NCBI GenBank assembly: GCA_017979445.1
Contig: CM030717.1
Location: 12,758,086-12,822,085 of the forward strand
Direction: 5' to 3'
Length of the DNA: 64,000 bases
Source: Akebia trifoliata
Lineage: Eukaryota > Streptophyta > Magnoliopsida > Ranunculales > Lardizabalaceae
Shown here: in pieces, positions 46,605 through 57,521 of the stretch
How positions within the stretch are numbered: the first letter of the stretch is position 1
How the letters are laid out: each line of letters starts with the position of its first letter
Notes under the pieces: model-generated
Told to the model about the DNA's origin: nothing
Databases searched by the model: none
What the model saw: the letters and a program-made list of their open reading frames with translations, nothing else
Translations under genes and position numbers: made by a program

Positions 46605-47345
46605 TTGGGATAGCAATGTTAAAATATTTTTACAGAATATTCTAATAAGAATTAAGTCTGAAAATCTTTAATAAAATGTAGATCTCATCGAGTAGATTAA
46701 TTTAGAATCTAAATTCACTCAATTTTGTTATCGGGAGCCTTGGATATCATCGATGCAAGTTCAATATGTGAATCTGGAATTATTATTGAATGAAAATTGG
46801 GACAGCAATGTTAAAACATTTTTAGAGAACATTCTAGTCAAAACTAGGTCTGGTCACCTATTAATAAAACGTAGATCATATCGAGTAGATGAATTTAGAA
46901 TCTGAATTCACTCAATTTCGTTATCGAGAGTCTTAGATATCATCGATGTAAGTTCAATCTATAAATCTGGAATTGTTGCTGAATGAATATTGGGACAGTA
47001 ATGTTAAAACATTTTTACAGAATATTCTAGTAAGAATTAAGTCTGAGACCCTTTAATAAAATGTAGATCTCATCGAGTAAATTAATTTAGAATCTGAATT
47101 CACTCGATTTCGTTATCAGGAGCCTTGGATATCATCGATGCAAGTTTAATATGTAAATCTGGAATTTCTGCTGAATGAAGATTGGGACAGCAATGTTAAA
47201 ACGTTTTTATAGAATATTCTATTCAGAATTATGTCTGGGCACCTATTAATAAAATGTAGATCCCATCGAGTAGATGAATTTAGAATATGAATTCACTCGA
47301 TTTCATTATCGGGAGCTTTAAATATCATCGATGCAAGTTCAGATT
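46605..47345 (+). repeat. Four-copy 192-bp tandem repeat in the 5' leader
   Basis: Copies start at 46605, 46797, 46990 and 47182, each opening with TTGGGA(C/T)AG(C/T)AATGTTAAAA and containing GTAGATC...ATCGAGTAGAT, GAATTCACTC and ATATCATCGATG blocks. The last copy is cut short. The period is satellite-like in length. The copies differ by perhaps ten percent by eye. Confidence 0.9.
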
Positions 47346-49600
47346 GTATTTTTCTAATTCACAAAAAATCTAAATTTATCTAGTATTAACATAATTAATG
47401 TTCTTGAGAGCAAGCTCATTTGGCACTAGGATCTTTCTCTTTGATTTTCTTTTGGGTTGTGTTACTAGTTTGTTTTTATAATTAAAAAAAAAAAATGTTC
47501 ATCGTTCCTCATCTCAACAATTATCATTCTATCATCAATGTAACATCTATTGGAATCTCGATTTATTTTGGATCACCCAAAAGTGATCATTGATTGGACC
47601 TTAAAAATTATAAAAATGCCATGATCATTAATTGATTTGCCATGATTTTGAATCATATATATTTTGATGTGCATGCTTTAATCTTGATTTTAATACTTTG
47701 GATATTTATGTTGTATGATCACATTTTCTAATATCCATATTTTAATGGTTTGATCTGGCTTATGGGCCCACTTGTTTGAAAAAGTCCCGAGCACACCCCA
47801 CCCTGTTTTGCACACACCACATGCACGTTTACTGTTTTGCACACTTACACGTCCTATATAGCCAACGTGGCACTAGTGCGTGGCCTGGTCATTTCGGAGA
47901 TGCGAAGTCATTCATGAAAACCACAACTCCAGTCACGTACCTTAGGGTATATCAACTCCAGTCATGTGGTCAGATAAAATGCATTGCACGTAGTAAGCTT
48001 AGAGTCTAGAAATCTTCCTTGTATGTCACGACTCGAACTTATCGTGGGTGTTCCCGGGTTGTTTATTGAATGGAACCTTGTGAATGATGAAATTAGAACG
48101 CCTATGAATGATAAGATCAGAATGCATGTGAATGATGAGATCAGAGTATATGATTATCCTCAAGGATAAAAAATGTTGTTTTTAAAAATTAAAATGGGTG
48201 CACCGACCCAATAAAGAATCCATTCTTTTATAATAATGACCCAGTCCATCTCGATCCAATAATCATGGTGGGCTGGGCCATTTAAATTGAAATAGAAATC
48301 AAATTTTCAAAGAAGAAAAATACTTTACGAAGGGAAAGTATTTTCTAGAAAAAGCGTTTTCCAAAATAAGTGTTTTTCAGAAAAAGTGTTACTCTCTAGA
48401 AAATAATGTTTTCTAAGAAAAAGTGTTTTTCATAAAATGTTTTCCTTAAGAACAAGATTTTCTAAGAGAAAATGTTTTCCAAATAACAAACTATTTTTCA
48501 GAGAAAAAATATTTTCCAGAAGAAAATATTTTCCGAAAGAAAAGAAAATGAAGGAAAAATGATTTACAAAAGATCTATTTTTGCATGAAAATTTTTTGAA
48601 ATATGTTTTTTACCAAAAATCTATTTTTTGTATGGACTTTGTAAAATTATCAAAATATGTTTTTCTAAAAAGAAAATGATTGCAAAAAATAATCAGAATT
48701 GTAAAAATTGTTATTCAAAAACATTATTTTCAAGAGTGCAATAAAATGATTTTCCTTCTGAATAATCATTGAATAGATGAATTGTTTAATGGATTGGTGC
48801 ACAAAATTCAATAAAATCTTAGGGTTCATTTAAAATGTTATCAAGGGGGTGACACAGAAATTGGTTAAATTCACCTTCAAAGAGATTTTAAGAGTTATCA
48901 TTGTATTTAACCTCAATCGTTCATCGTCTAGCTAGAGTTGTAAATCCGGTCAGTTAGAGTAAACGTCAATATCAAGTCAACAGTCAGAAATGACCTCAAA
49001 ATATCTCAATATCATCCAGTTGTTCTTTGAAGATCATAGTGCTTCAATCCTACCGGTTGTAAGCAATATCTTAGTCCTCAGTCCTAATCAAACTCGTGTG
49101 GGTACTTGTCTTGAGTTTTCATGAGTCATTTGGGTTAGCTCGAGTCCTTTTTTCCAGCAAGGTCATGTCTTCTTTAGATTGAGTCTACTCTTTCCTATTG
49201 AGTCAAGTTAGTTTGAATACCTCGAATGCATTAACGAATTAACTACTAATCTGACTTTAATGATAGATTTTTCTCCTGAGTAAGAAGATAAGAGTCAGGC
49301 TCAAGAAAACAAAGGTCATTGACCTCGGAACAGAAATAAATTCCTAAAGAGATTTAAATAGAAACCATCCTATCCCTAGAGGAACACAAGGGGAGGAACA
49401 CAAGGGGGTAATGAATTTTCTCAGAAATTTCAAAAACTTGTTCACGTGAGCCTATGAGGATATGTTAGGTATAGGCTTGGGTGTTGTCTGACACGGATTA
49501 GATATTGAATTGATAAAATGAGATCAAAGAAGATCTTACAAAATGTATCAGTGCTAGACTTCTCAACATGGTAAAGTTCCCAGAATAGATTACCATTATC
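47346..49600 (+). other. Inner element internal region, no readable gag or protease
   Basis: The stretch from 48300 to 48760 is low-complexity, made of many variants of GAAAAAGTGTTTTCC and its reverse TTTTCTAGAAAA, and looks like an old, decayed short-period array. The rest has no recognisable domain. Open frames at 47776-48169 show none. Confidence 0.6.
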
Positions 49601-49609
49601 AGATTATGA

Positions 49610-50290
49610 AACAGTTGAAGCGGTATTGATCTCTGATAATAGGTCGTATATCAAAGCTTAGGCTATCACTCTGTGTTCAAAGTTCGAGATTCGACATCAC
49701 ATTATCTCTCTACCGTCCTCAGATTAATGGAAATGTTGAAGCAGCCAATAAAATATTTCAAAACAATCATCAAAAAAATGTGTCAATCACACCAGGATTA
49801 GTTAGAGAAGTTACCGTTCACACTAGGCACATATCATACTTCAATATAGTCTTCCACTGGAGCTATTCCCTACTTTCTAGTGGATGATATGGAAGCAATC
49901 TTACTAGTTGAAATGGAAATCACGTATCTCAAGGCCTTCAAGGAAAGTTAATTACTAGAAGAAGATTGGGTTCGTCAACGGTACGAAGAATTAAACTTGA
50001 TTGGAGAAAAACGACTAAGAGCTTTGTACCACTGGCAAGCTTATCAAAGAAAAATCGCCCGTGCGTTTGACAAAAGGATAAAGGCCCGTCACTTACAAGT
50101 CGGGGATTTCGTAATCAAAGAAAATCGGACACCTATCTTTGACCCTAGAGGGAAGTTCAAACCAAATTGGGGGGGTCCATTCATTATTAAGGAAATATTA
50201 GCAAGAAAAGCTGTCAGGCTTCAAGATCATGATGAAATCGAATTACCAGAACCAACCAACCTTGACAAAATTAAACGGTACTACATTTAG
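49610..50290 (+). pseudogene. Integrase C-terminal remnant of the inner element
   Basis: Frameshifted pieces begin near 49620 (SDN-like block damaged), then FEIRHH-like residues near 49685, NGNVEAANK near 49730, and a clean open frame at 49997-50290: IGEKRLRALYHWQAYQRKIA, ARHLQVGDFVIKEN, GKFKPNWGGPFIIKEI, ending LDKIKRYYI. This is the DNA-binding C-terminal part of a Tat-type integrase and parallels 43019-42630 of the outer element. The catalytic core is mostly lost, so it is inactive. Confidence 0.85.
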
Positions 50291-51809
50291 GGGGTCATTT
50301 TTGACCGAATTAATCCTCATATTATCCAGTTACGCAGTTCAATATATCCTTTCTCGACCCCTTTGCAGCTTTTTCAAAAAAAAATTATGCCTTTTTCTTT
50401 CTCAGCTCGATCACCTAACCTAGGGGAGGGAAATTCGAACTACGTTTTGGTCTGATCCCAAAATTCTGGGGTACATAGGCAACCTAAGAAGTTACTTCAG
50501 GTCCGACCACATCAAAATAAAAAAAATCTATTTCCCCACACAACAAAAAAATTCAAAAGAAAAAGAAATCCAAAATGGGAAAAAAATTTAAGGAAAAAGA
50601 AAACAATTTAAAAGGAAATGCCACACAAGGGGCATTTGGGTTTTTGAGCCTCAAAATTCTTTTCTTTTTATACCCAGTCCTAAGCTTACCTATAAAAATC
50701 CTTTTAAGTACCGTGCGAAAAGTCAAGGAAGATAGCAAAGCATGATTAGACAGTAACTCTAGAAGTTCAGAGGAGAAGAAAAAGATAAAAAAAATGATGA
50801 TGCCTGCTAAGTTGAAAATCCGAAAAGGGCGACTTAGGAAAAAATTAAGGCAAGCTCGCAAGGTTGAAAATCTGAAAGGACAACTTTGACAACAATCAGA
50901 GCCAAGAAAAAAAAAAGCTCGCTAGATCGAAAACCTGAAAAGGCAATCTAGGCAAAAGTTAGAGCAAGCTCAATAGATTGAAAACCTGAAAAGGCAATCT
51001 AGACAAAAGTTAGAGTAAAAAAGAAAAATAGAAGAAAATCCCAAGCTGAGAGCGGTCCGAGCTGAAACATCAGAAGTCCGAATAATCAAGTTCAATACTT
51101 CATTTAAACCAGGCATAGACTCAAAAGTCACAAGTATCTTGTCCACGATCGATCTGAAAATTTTTACTTCCCTAAGTAAACCAATGGAGAGAAGGGTGAA
51201 TTTAATGATAAGTCTCCAAAGGAAATAATTTTGTTCTCTTGAACTTGACTCAAAACCATCAATAAAATTAATCAAAATTAAAAGTTGAGTCTTTATTGCG
51301 CTTGTGGTAATCAAATATTTCAAACCTTCATACAAGGGGCATTTTCTTTCTTCTTTAATGTAACCTTTCCCCCTTATGCTAGGGGCATTTTTTTTTATTT
51401 TGCATGATGTGTTCAATTATTTTCAAGGCCATGTTCATTGTCAAATCAGGCGCATTTTGTTTTTGAGCAATGTTAATCCTAAAAAATAATGAGAACCCTA
51501 AACTTAAGGTTACCCTCTTGATAACAGTTTTTCGAAAAACTCTTGAGATTTAAAAGAAATAAAAACTCAGGTTTTAAATCCATAAAAATTTTTGATAAAT
51601 CATTGAGATTCAAACAAAAGTATTTTGGATCTCACATAGGAGATATGGCATTCTTTCGTTCTCTAGAATCTTTTCCAGATTCAATCATTCTTGGAATTGA
51701 TCATTTATCTTCCAGATTCATTATCTTCCAGATTTATTCGTTCTTCGATTCGTTCTAATCAATTTTCTCTAAATTCGTTCATTCTTTCCCAAAATTCATT
51801 CATCTGCTA
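50291..51809 (+). other. Inner element 3' UTR, proximal part
   Basis: It contains a three- to four-copy imperfect repeat at 50800-51020 (GAAAACCTGAAAAGGCAATCTAG, GCAAAAGTTAGAG; about 58-bp period). Open frames on the minus strand at 50553-50861 and 50970-51416 and on the + strand at 51543-51758 show no domain. Confidence 0.6.
50800..51020 (+). repeat. Imperfect ~58-bp tandem repeat
   Basis: Units contain GCTCG or GCTCAA, AAAACCTGAAAAGGCAATCT and CAAAAGTTAGAG. The last two copies are nearly identical; the first ones are more diverged. Confidence 0.8.
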
Positions 51810-54378
51810 ATTTTGCTCAGATGCCGCCAAGGGTTATCTTGAATTTTGCTCAGATACCGCCAAGGGTTATCTTGGATTTTGCTCAGTTTCCGCCAAGGGT
51901 TATCTTGGATTTTGCTCAGATGCCGCCAAGGGTTATCTTGAATTTTGCTCAGATACCGCCAAGGGTTATCTTGGATTTTCCTCAGTTTCCTCCAAGGGTT
52001 ATCTTGGATTTTACTCAGATTCCGCCAAGGGTTATCTTAGATTTTGCTCAGTTGCCGCCAAAGGTTATCTTAGATTTTGTTCAATTTCCGCCAAGGGTTA
52101 TCTTGGATTTTGCTCAGTTGCCGCCAAGGGTTATCTTGGATTTTGCTCAGTTTCCGCCAAGGGTTACTTGGAGTTTGCTCAATTGCCGCCAAGGGTTATC
52201 TTGGATTTTGCTCAGTTTCCACCAAGGGTTACTTGGAGTTTGCTCAGTTGCCGCTAAGGGTTATCTTGGATTTTTCTCAGTTTCCGCCAAGGGTTATCTT
52301 GGATTATGCTCAGATGCCGCCAAGGGTTTTCTTGGAATTATGCTCAGATGCCGCCAAGGATTTTCTTAGAATTATGCTCAGATACCACCGAGGGTTTTCT
52401 CGGAATTATGCTCAGATGCCGCCAAGGGTTTTCTTGGAATTATGCTCAGATGCCACCAAGGGTATTCTTGGAACTATGCTCAGATGTCGCCGAGGGTTAT
52501 CCCGGAACTATGCTCAGATGCCGCCAAAGGTTTTCTTGGAATTATACTCAGTTGCCGCCGAGGGTTTTCTCGGAACTATGCTCAAATACCGCCGAGGGTT
52601 TTCTCGGAACTATGCTTAGATACCGCCAAGGGTTTTCTTGAAACTATGCTCAGATACCACCCTTGAAATTATGCTCAGACGCCGCCGAGGTTTTTCTCGG
52701 AACTATGCTCAGACGCCGCCAAGGGTTTTCTTGAAATTATGCTCAGATGCCGCCGAGGATTTTTTCGGAACTATGTTCAGTTACCGCCGAGGATTTTCTC
52801 GGAATTATGCTCATATGCCGCCAAGGGTTTTCTCGGAACTATGCTCAGATGCCGCCGAGGGTTTTCTTGGAATTATGCTTAGATGCCGCCAAGGGTTTTC
52901 TTGGAACTATGCTCAGATGCCGCCAAGGATTTTCTTGAAATTATGCTCAGATGCCGCTAAGGGTTTTCTTGAAATTATGCTCAGATGCCACCGAGGTTTT
53001 TCTCGGAACTATGCTCAGACGCCGCCAAGGGTTTTCTTGGAATTATGCTCAGATGCCGCCGAGGGTTTTCTCAAAACTATGCTCAATTACCGCCGAGGGT
53101 TTTCTCGGAATTATGCTCAGATGCCGCCAAGGGTTTTCTTGGAATTATGCTCAGATGTTGCCGAGGGTTTTCTCGGAATTATGCTCAGATGCCGCCGAGG
53201 GTTTTCTCGGAACTATGCTCAGATGTCGCCAAGGGTTTTCTTGGAATTATGCTCAGATGCCGCCAAGGGTTTTCTTGGAATTATGCTCAGATATTGTCAA
53301 GGGTTTTCCTAGAATTATGCTCAGATACCGCCGAGGGTTTTCTCAGAATTATGCTCAGATGCCGCCGAGGGTTTTCTTGGAAACTACGCTTAGATACCGC
53401 CAATGGTTTTCTTGGAATTATGTTCAGATGCCGCCAAGGGTTTTCTTGGAATTATGCTCAGATGCCGCCAAGTGTTTTCTTATAACTATGCTCAGATGTC
53501 GCCGAGGGTTTTCTTGGAACTATGCTCAGATGTCGCCGAGGGTTTTCTCGGAACTATGCTCAGATGCTGCCAAGGGGTTTCTTAGAATTATGCTCAGTTG
53601 CCGCCGAGGGTTTTATCAGAACTTTGCTCAAATACTACCGATGGTTTTCTCGGAACTATGCTCAGATGCCGCCAAGGGTTTTCTTAGAACTATGCTCAGA
53701 TGCCGCCAAGGGTTTTCTTAGAATTATGCTCAGATACCACCGAGGGTTTTCTCAGAACTATGCTTAGACGCTGTCAAGGGTTTTCTTGGAATTATACTGA
53801 GATGCCGCCGAAGGTTTTCTCGGAACTATGCTCAGTTACCGTCGAGGGTTTTCTCGGAATTATGCTCAGATGCCACCGAGGGTTTTCTCGGAATTATGCT
53901 CAGTTACCGCCGAAGGTTTACTCGAATTATGCTTAGATGTCGCCAAGGGTTTTCTTGGAATTATGGTCAGATGCCGCCGAGGGTTTTCTCGAAACTATAC
54001 TCAGATGCCGGCATGGGTTTTCTTGGAACTATGCTCAGATACCGCCGAGGGTTTTCTCGGAACTATGCTCAGTTACCGCCGAGGGTTATCTCGGAATTAT
54101 GCTCAGATGCCGCTAAGGGTTTTCTTGGAATTATGCTCAGATGTCGCTGAGGGTTTTCTCGAAATTATGCTCAGATGCCGCCAATGGTTTTCTTGGAATT
54201 ATGCTCAATTACCGTCGATGGTTTTTTCGGAATTATGCTCAGATGCCGCCAAGGATTTTCTTGGAATTATGCTCAGATGCCACCGAGGGTTTGCTCGGAA
54301 CTATGCTCAGATGCCTCCAAGGGTTTTCTTGAAATTATTCTTAGATGCCGCCAAGGATTTTCTTGGAATTATGCTCAG
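51810..54378 (+). repeat. 33/34-bp minisatellite, about 75 units, with a covarying hairpin
   Basis: The unit is built as ATGCCGCCAAGGGTT, then (A/T)TCTTGG, then A(A/T)T(T/A)(T/A)TGCTCAG. About the first 14 units (51821-52300) are 33 bp, with an occasional 32-bp unit; from about 52308 to the end, some 60 units are 34 bp with few indels. Each unit can form a hairpin CC(A/G)AG, six-base loop, CT(T/C)GG; the middle pair is A-T in about half of units and G-C in the other half. No spacer sequences are present. The 34-bp period rotates the frame, so all three forward frames stay open over long stretches. The array ends 342 bases before the 3' LTR, the place where Tat/Ogre-type elements are known to carry variable tandem repeats. 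Confidence 0.95.
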
Positions 54379-54720
54379 TTTATATTCACTTCATGCTCAT
54401 ATTTGACTCATTTCCAACTCAAACTCTTTGAAATCTATCTCAGATTTTGAGTCCACACACTGCACAGTTGTTACATCAGTCAAGGAGAATTTTCTAAAAA
54501 ATTTAAGGATCTGACACTGCCAGTAAGAGCTCACACTCAAGGACCTGACATTTTTCTAATTCGGGTAGAGTTTTACCCTCAAGGATTCGAACGCCCTGAC
54601 GAATTGCTAAATCAGGTTGCAAAATGAACTGTCACTAGCTTTGGCATTCGGATATCGCACTATCTACCAAAATAGATTTGCTATCTAACTTGCTTCAACC
54701 CTCTGCCAAAGAGGGGCATC
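54379..54720 (+). other. Inner element distal 3' UTR with polypurine tract
   Basis: Non-coding. AAAGAGGGG at 54708-54716 directly before GCATC and the 3' LTR is the purine tract. Confidence 0.75.
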
Positions 54721-56485
54721 TGTAAACACCCCATTTTTCCACTCGTCTGATTAATCAACTCGTCAACCCGATCGTAATGATTCCCAATGATGGATGTTAT
54801 TTTCATTGCTTTACTTTATTACCAGATATGTTTCAGAAATCTGGATGAGGTATCTCAAATTGACAGAACTTAGAAACCACGCTACGATAGGAAAATACGA
54901 TCCCAGAAACATAGAAATCATCATCTTTTAGACAAAAAGAAGCTTTACGATAAAAATCATTAAAAAATTGATCAAATTATCAAAATACCCCTAACATCAA
55001 AACAACCCTAGAGTTTACGTTACGATTAGGAAAACCCATTCAAACACATAAAATAACAAATCGAAATCAAATAAATTATTTCACCAATTTTAACAGAATT
55101 TAACAAAATTATGAAAATGCCTCTCATAAAGTTCACGATCATTTCACACAAAAAACTTCATAAATGACACAAACCAATATTTTCATTGAATTCCTTACGA
55201 AAAATTGATTCTAAAACATCCTAGAACATTAAAAACCGACTTAAAACCTAAAAAGTCCTCTCCGGGGGCAAAACGGTATTTTCACAATTTTCATAATTCA
55301 AAATTTTGAAATTAATAAATAAAATATTAAATAATAAAATTGAAACATTAATGAAATTAATTTAAATTTTTAAACTAAAGAAATCGATCAATCGGGCTCT
55401 CAAACAAAATTGTTGAGGGTTCGTGAGATATTTTTTTAAGGACCCCTCCATTTGGGGGTCCAAAGAATTAAAGATATAATAGAGGGGGGTTCTCCAAAAA
55501 TTTAAAGTCAATCAAGAAAGACTGAAGTCAAGGTATTAAACTCAATCAAGCAAGACTAAAGTCAATTAAGCAAGACTGAAGTCAAGATATTAAAAGTCAA
55601 TCAATTAAGACTAAAGTCAAAATATTAAAAGTCAATCAAATAAGATCAAAAGTCAAAATCATAATAGATTTCTAATTAAATAATAACTCAATCTAATAGA
55701 GTTCTAAGTAAAACACAACTCCAACTAAAATAATTCTAATTAAAACACAACTCTACCTAAAACAAGTCTAACTAAAACACAACTCTAATTAAAAGAACTC
55801 TAATTAAACACTAACTCTATCAAAATCAACCCCTAAAAAAATCTATAAGTAGAGGTGCTCACACCCTATTTTCGTGTCAAGTCATAAATCCTAAGAGAAG
55901 TAGGTCTAAAAACCCCCTAGCCTCCCATAAACCCTAGTTTTGGAGTCCCAACTCCTTACCTAACATCCCTCCTTCGATTTTAGCCTAAAAAACACCTAAA
56001 AGCCCTCCAAAAACACCCCAAAATCCATAACAAACTCGAAGAGTCCAGATCAAAAAAAGAGATACCTTGCCTCGGAGATCGAAAATCAAATCCGGAGACA
56101 GAACGAAGCAAGAAGTATGGTACAATGAACAATTTTTGTCGGATCTGAGGGAACAAAGTCTTTGCTATCGAAAAGATATAACTTCTTATTTTTTATTATT
56201 ATCTAGGTTTTTTTAGCAATGTAGCCTATTTGGAAAGTTAGTAGAGATCGACTTTGGCCGGGCGGGGTTGGTGCCTAACACCTTCCAACCCCGTAACATG
56301 ATCCCCGAATTCAGTTTTTTCTGTTCTAGATTAGTTCTTTTTCTATTTAGAGTCATTGATCGGTTACTAGACCGTAATAACTAGGTGGCGACTCCCAAAC
56401 CTCAAGGGTCAAAAGCGAATCCGCGCTCCCAGCAGATCCGCGCTCCCAGCGGATCCGCGCTCCCCGCGAATCGAGGGTGCTTTCA
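54721..56485 (+). repeat. 3' LTR of the inner element
   Basis: It starts TGTAAACACCCC and ends GGTGCTTTCA. It is colinear with 44615-46359. Near its end, 56415-56470, the block ATCCGCGCTCCC(A/C)GC is present three times where the other LTRs have one copy. The TATA-like box at 55844-55851 is TATAAGTA. Confidence 0.92.
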
Positions 56486-56490
56486 TGCAC

Positions 56491-57521
56491 CGAGTACTTT
56501 GCCTGATAATCGGTGAACTTCTTGCTAAGATAATAAATGACTTGCTCTTTTCGACCTGACTCATCGTGTTGCCCTAGTACACAGCCCATAGATGTTTCTT
56601 GCACTGAGATATATATTAGTAAGGGTCGTCCTGGCGTAGGAGGAATCAAGACTAGAGAATTGAGCATATATTTCTTTATCTTGTCGAAAGTTTCCTGACA
56701 GTCCTCGTTCCACGTTTTTGGTGCAACTTTTCTTTGTAGTTTGAAGACTGGTTCATAGATAGGTGTGAATTGCGCAATGAATCTGCTAATATGTTGTATT
56801 ATGCCAAAAAATGCTATGACATCCCTTTCTGACACTGGTCCTTTCATTTCAAGAATGTACTTAGTCTTTGCTGGATTTATCTCAATGCCTCTTCTATTGA
56901 CGATAAAGCCTAATAATTTTTCTGATGTTGCCCCGAAGACGCATTTTGCTGGATTGAGCCTCAGACTGTACTTCCTTAGTCGATCGAACAATTTTTTCAA
57001 GTTTATCAGATGATCTTCCTCTAAGCTAGACTTAGCGATCATGTCATCCACATAAACCTCCATTTCCTTGTGGATCATATCGTGGAATAAGGCCGTCATT
57101 GCGCATTGAGAAGTTGTCACGGCGTTCTTGAGTCCGAATGGCATGACTTTGTAATGAAAAGTGCCCTAGGGTGTGATGAATGTTGTCTTCTCCTGGTCTT
57201 CTTCTGCCATTTTTATCTGATTGTAGCCTGAGAAACCATCCATGAATGAGAACATACCATGCCCTGTTGTACTATCGACAAGAGTGTTGATGTGGGGTAG
57301 TGGAAAATCATCCTTAGGACTGGCTTTGTTCAAATCCCGATAGTCGACACATATTCGCACTTTTCCATTCTTTTTCGGTACCGGAACAACATTGACTAAC
57401 CATTCGGGGTACATGGAGACTATAGAAATCCTGCTTCGAACTGCTTCATGACCTTATCTTTGACCTTGAGGGTCCATTCTGATTTTAGCCTTCTCAATTT
57501 CTACTTGATCGGCTTGCTTCC
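56491..57521 (-). pseudogene. Outer Tat reverse transcriptase and start of RNase H
   Basis: Minus-strand RT blocks: YPEWLVNVVPVPKKNGKVRI, CVDYRDLNKASPKDDFPLPH, FSFMDGFSGYNQI, EKTTFITP, then a TAG at 57166 where tryptophan is usual, FHYKVMPFGLKNA, and the catalytic YVDDMIAKS near 57060. The RNase H begins with LLIYISVQETSMGCVLGQHD and YLSKKFTDYQAKYSV and is then cut at 56490 by the inner element. A frameshift separates the protease-side frame from RT near 57420. The open frame that appears to run to 56353 reads from RNase H into the LTR of the inner element and is a chance join. Confidence 0.9.

Larger units (their letters stand above)
44615..56485 (+). mobile_element. Non-autonomous Tat/Ogre-like element nested in the outer Tat element
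   Basis: This 11.87-kb element has LTRs 44615-46359 and 54721-56485, primer site, purine tract and a 5-bp duplication with one mismatch. Inside are a four-copy 192-bp repeat, a low-complexity stretch, the C-terminal part of an integrase, and a 2.57-kb minisatellite before the 3' LTR. No gag, protease, RT or RNase H is readable, so it had to be moved by enzymes of another element. The LTRs differ at about six of the first 112 bases. The solo LTR at 2533-4244 is the same family. Primer site, integrase ending (IKRYYI) and repeats near the 3' end suggest the Tat/Ogre group. Confidence 0.88.

Noticed and set aside
51810..54378. Regular short direct repeats resembling a CRISPR array
   Set aside because: Units are directly adjacent with no unique spacers, and the context is a plant retrotransposon.
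51821..54450. Series of long overlapping open frames (up to 256 residues) with an 11- or 34-residue repeat
   Set aside because: They come from the absence of stop codons in the 33/34-bp minisatellite unit in all forward frames. Frames overlap each other, starts and ends follow no pattern, and there is no promoter or conserved domain.
56353..57144. 263-residue minus-strand frame as a single protein
   Set aside because: Its last 40 or so residues are the reverse strand of the inner element's LTR; the true RNase H continues at 44609.
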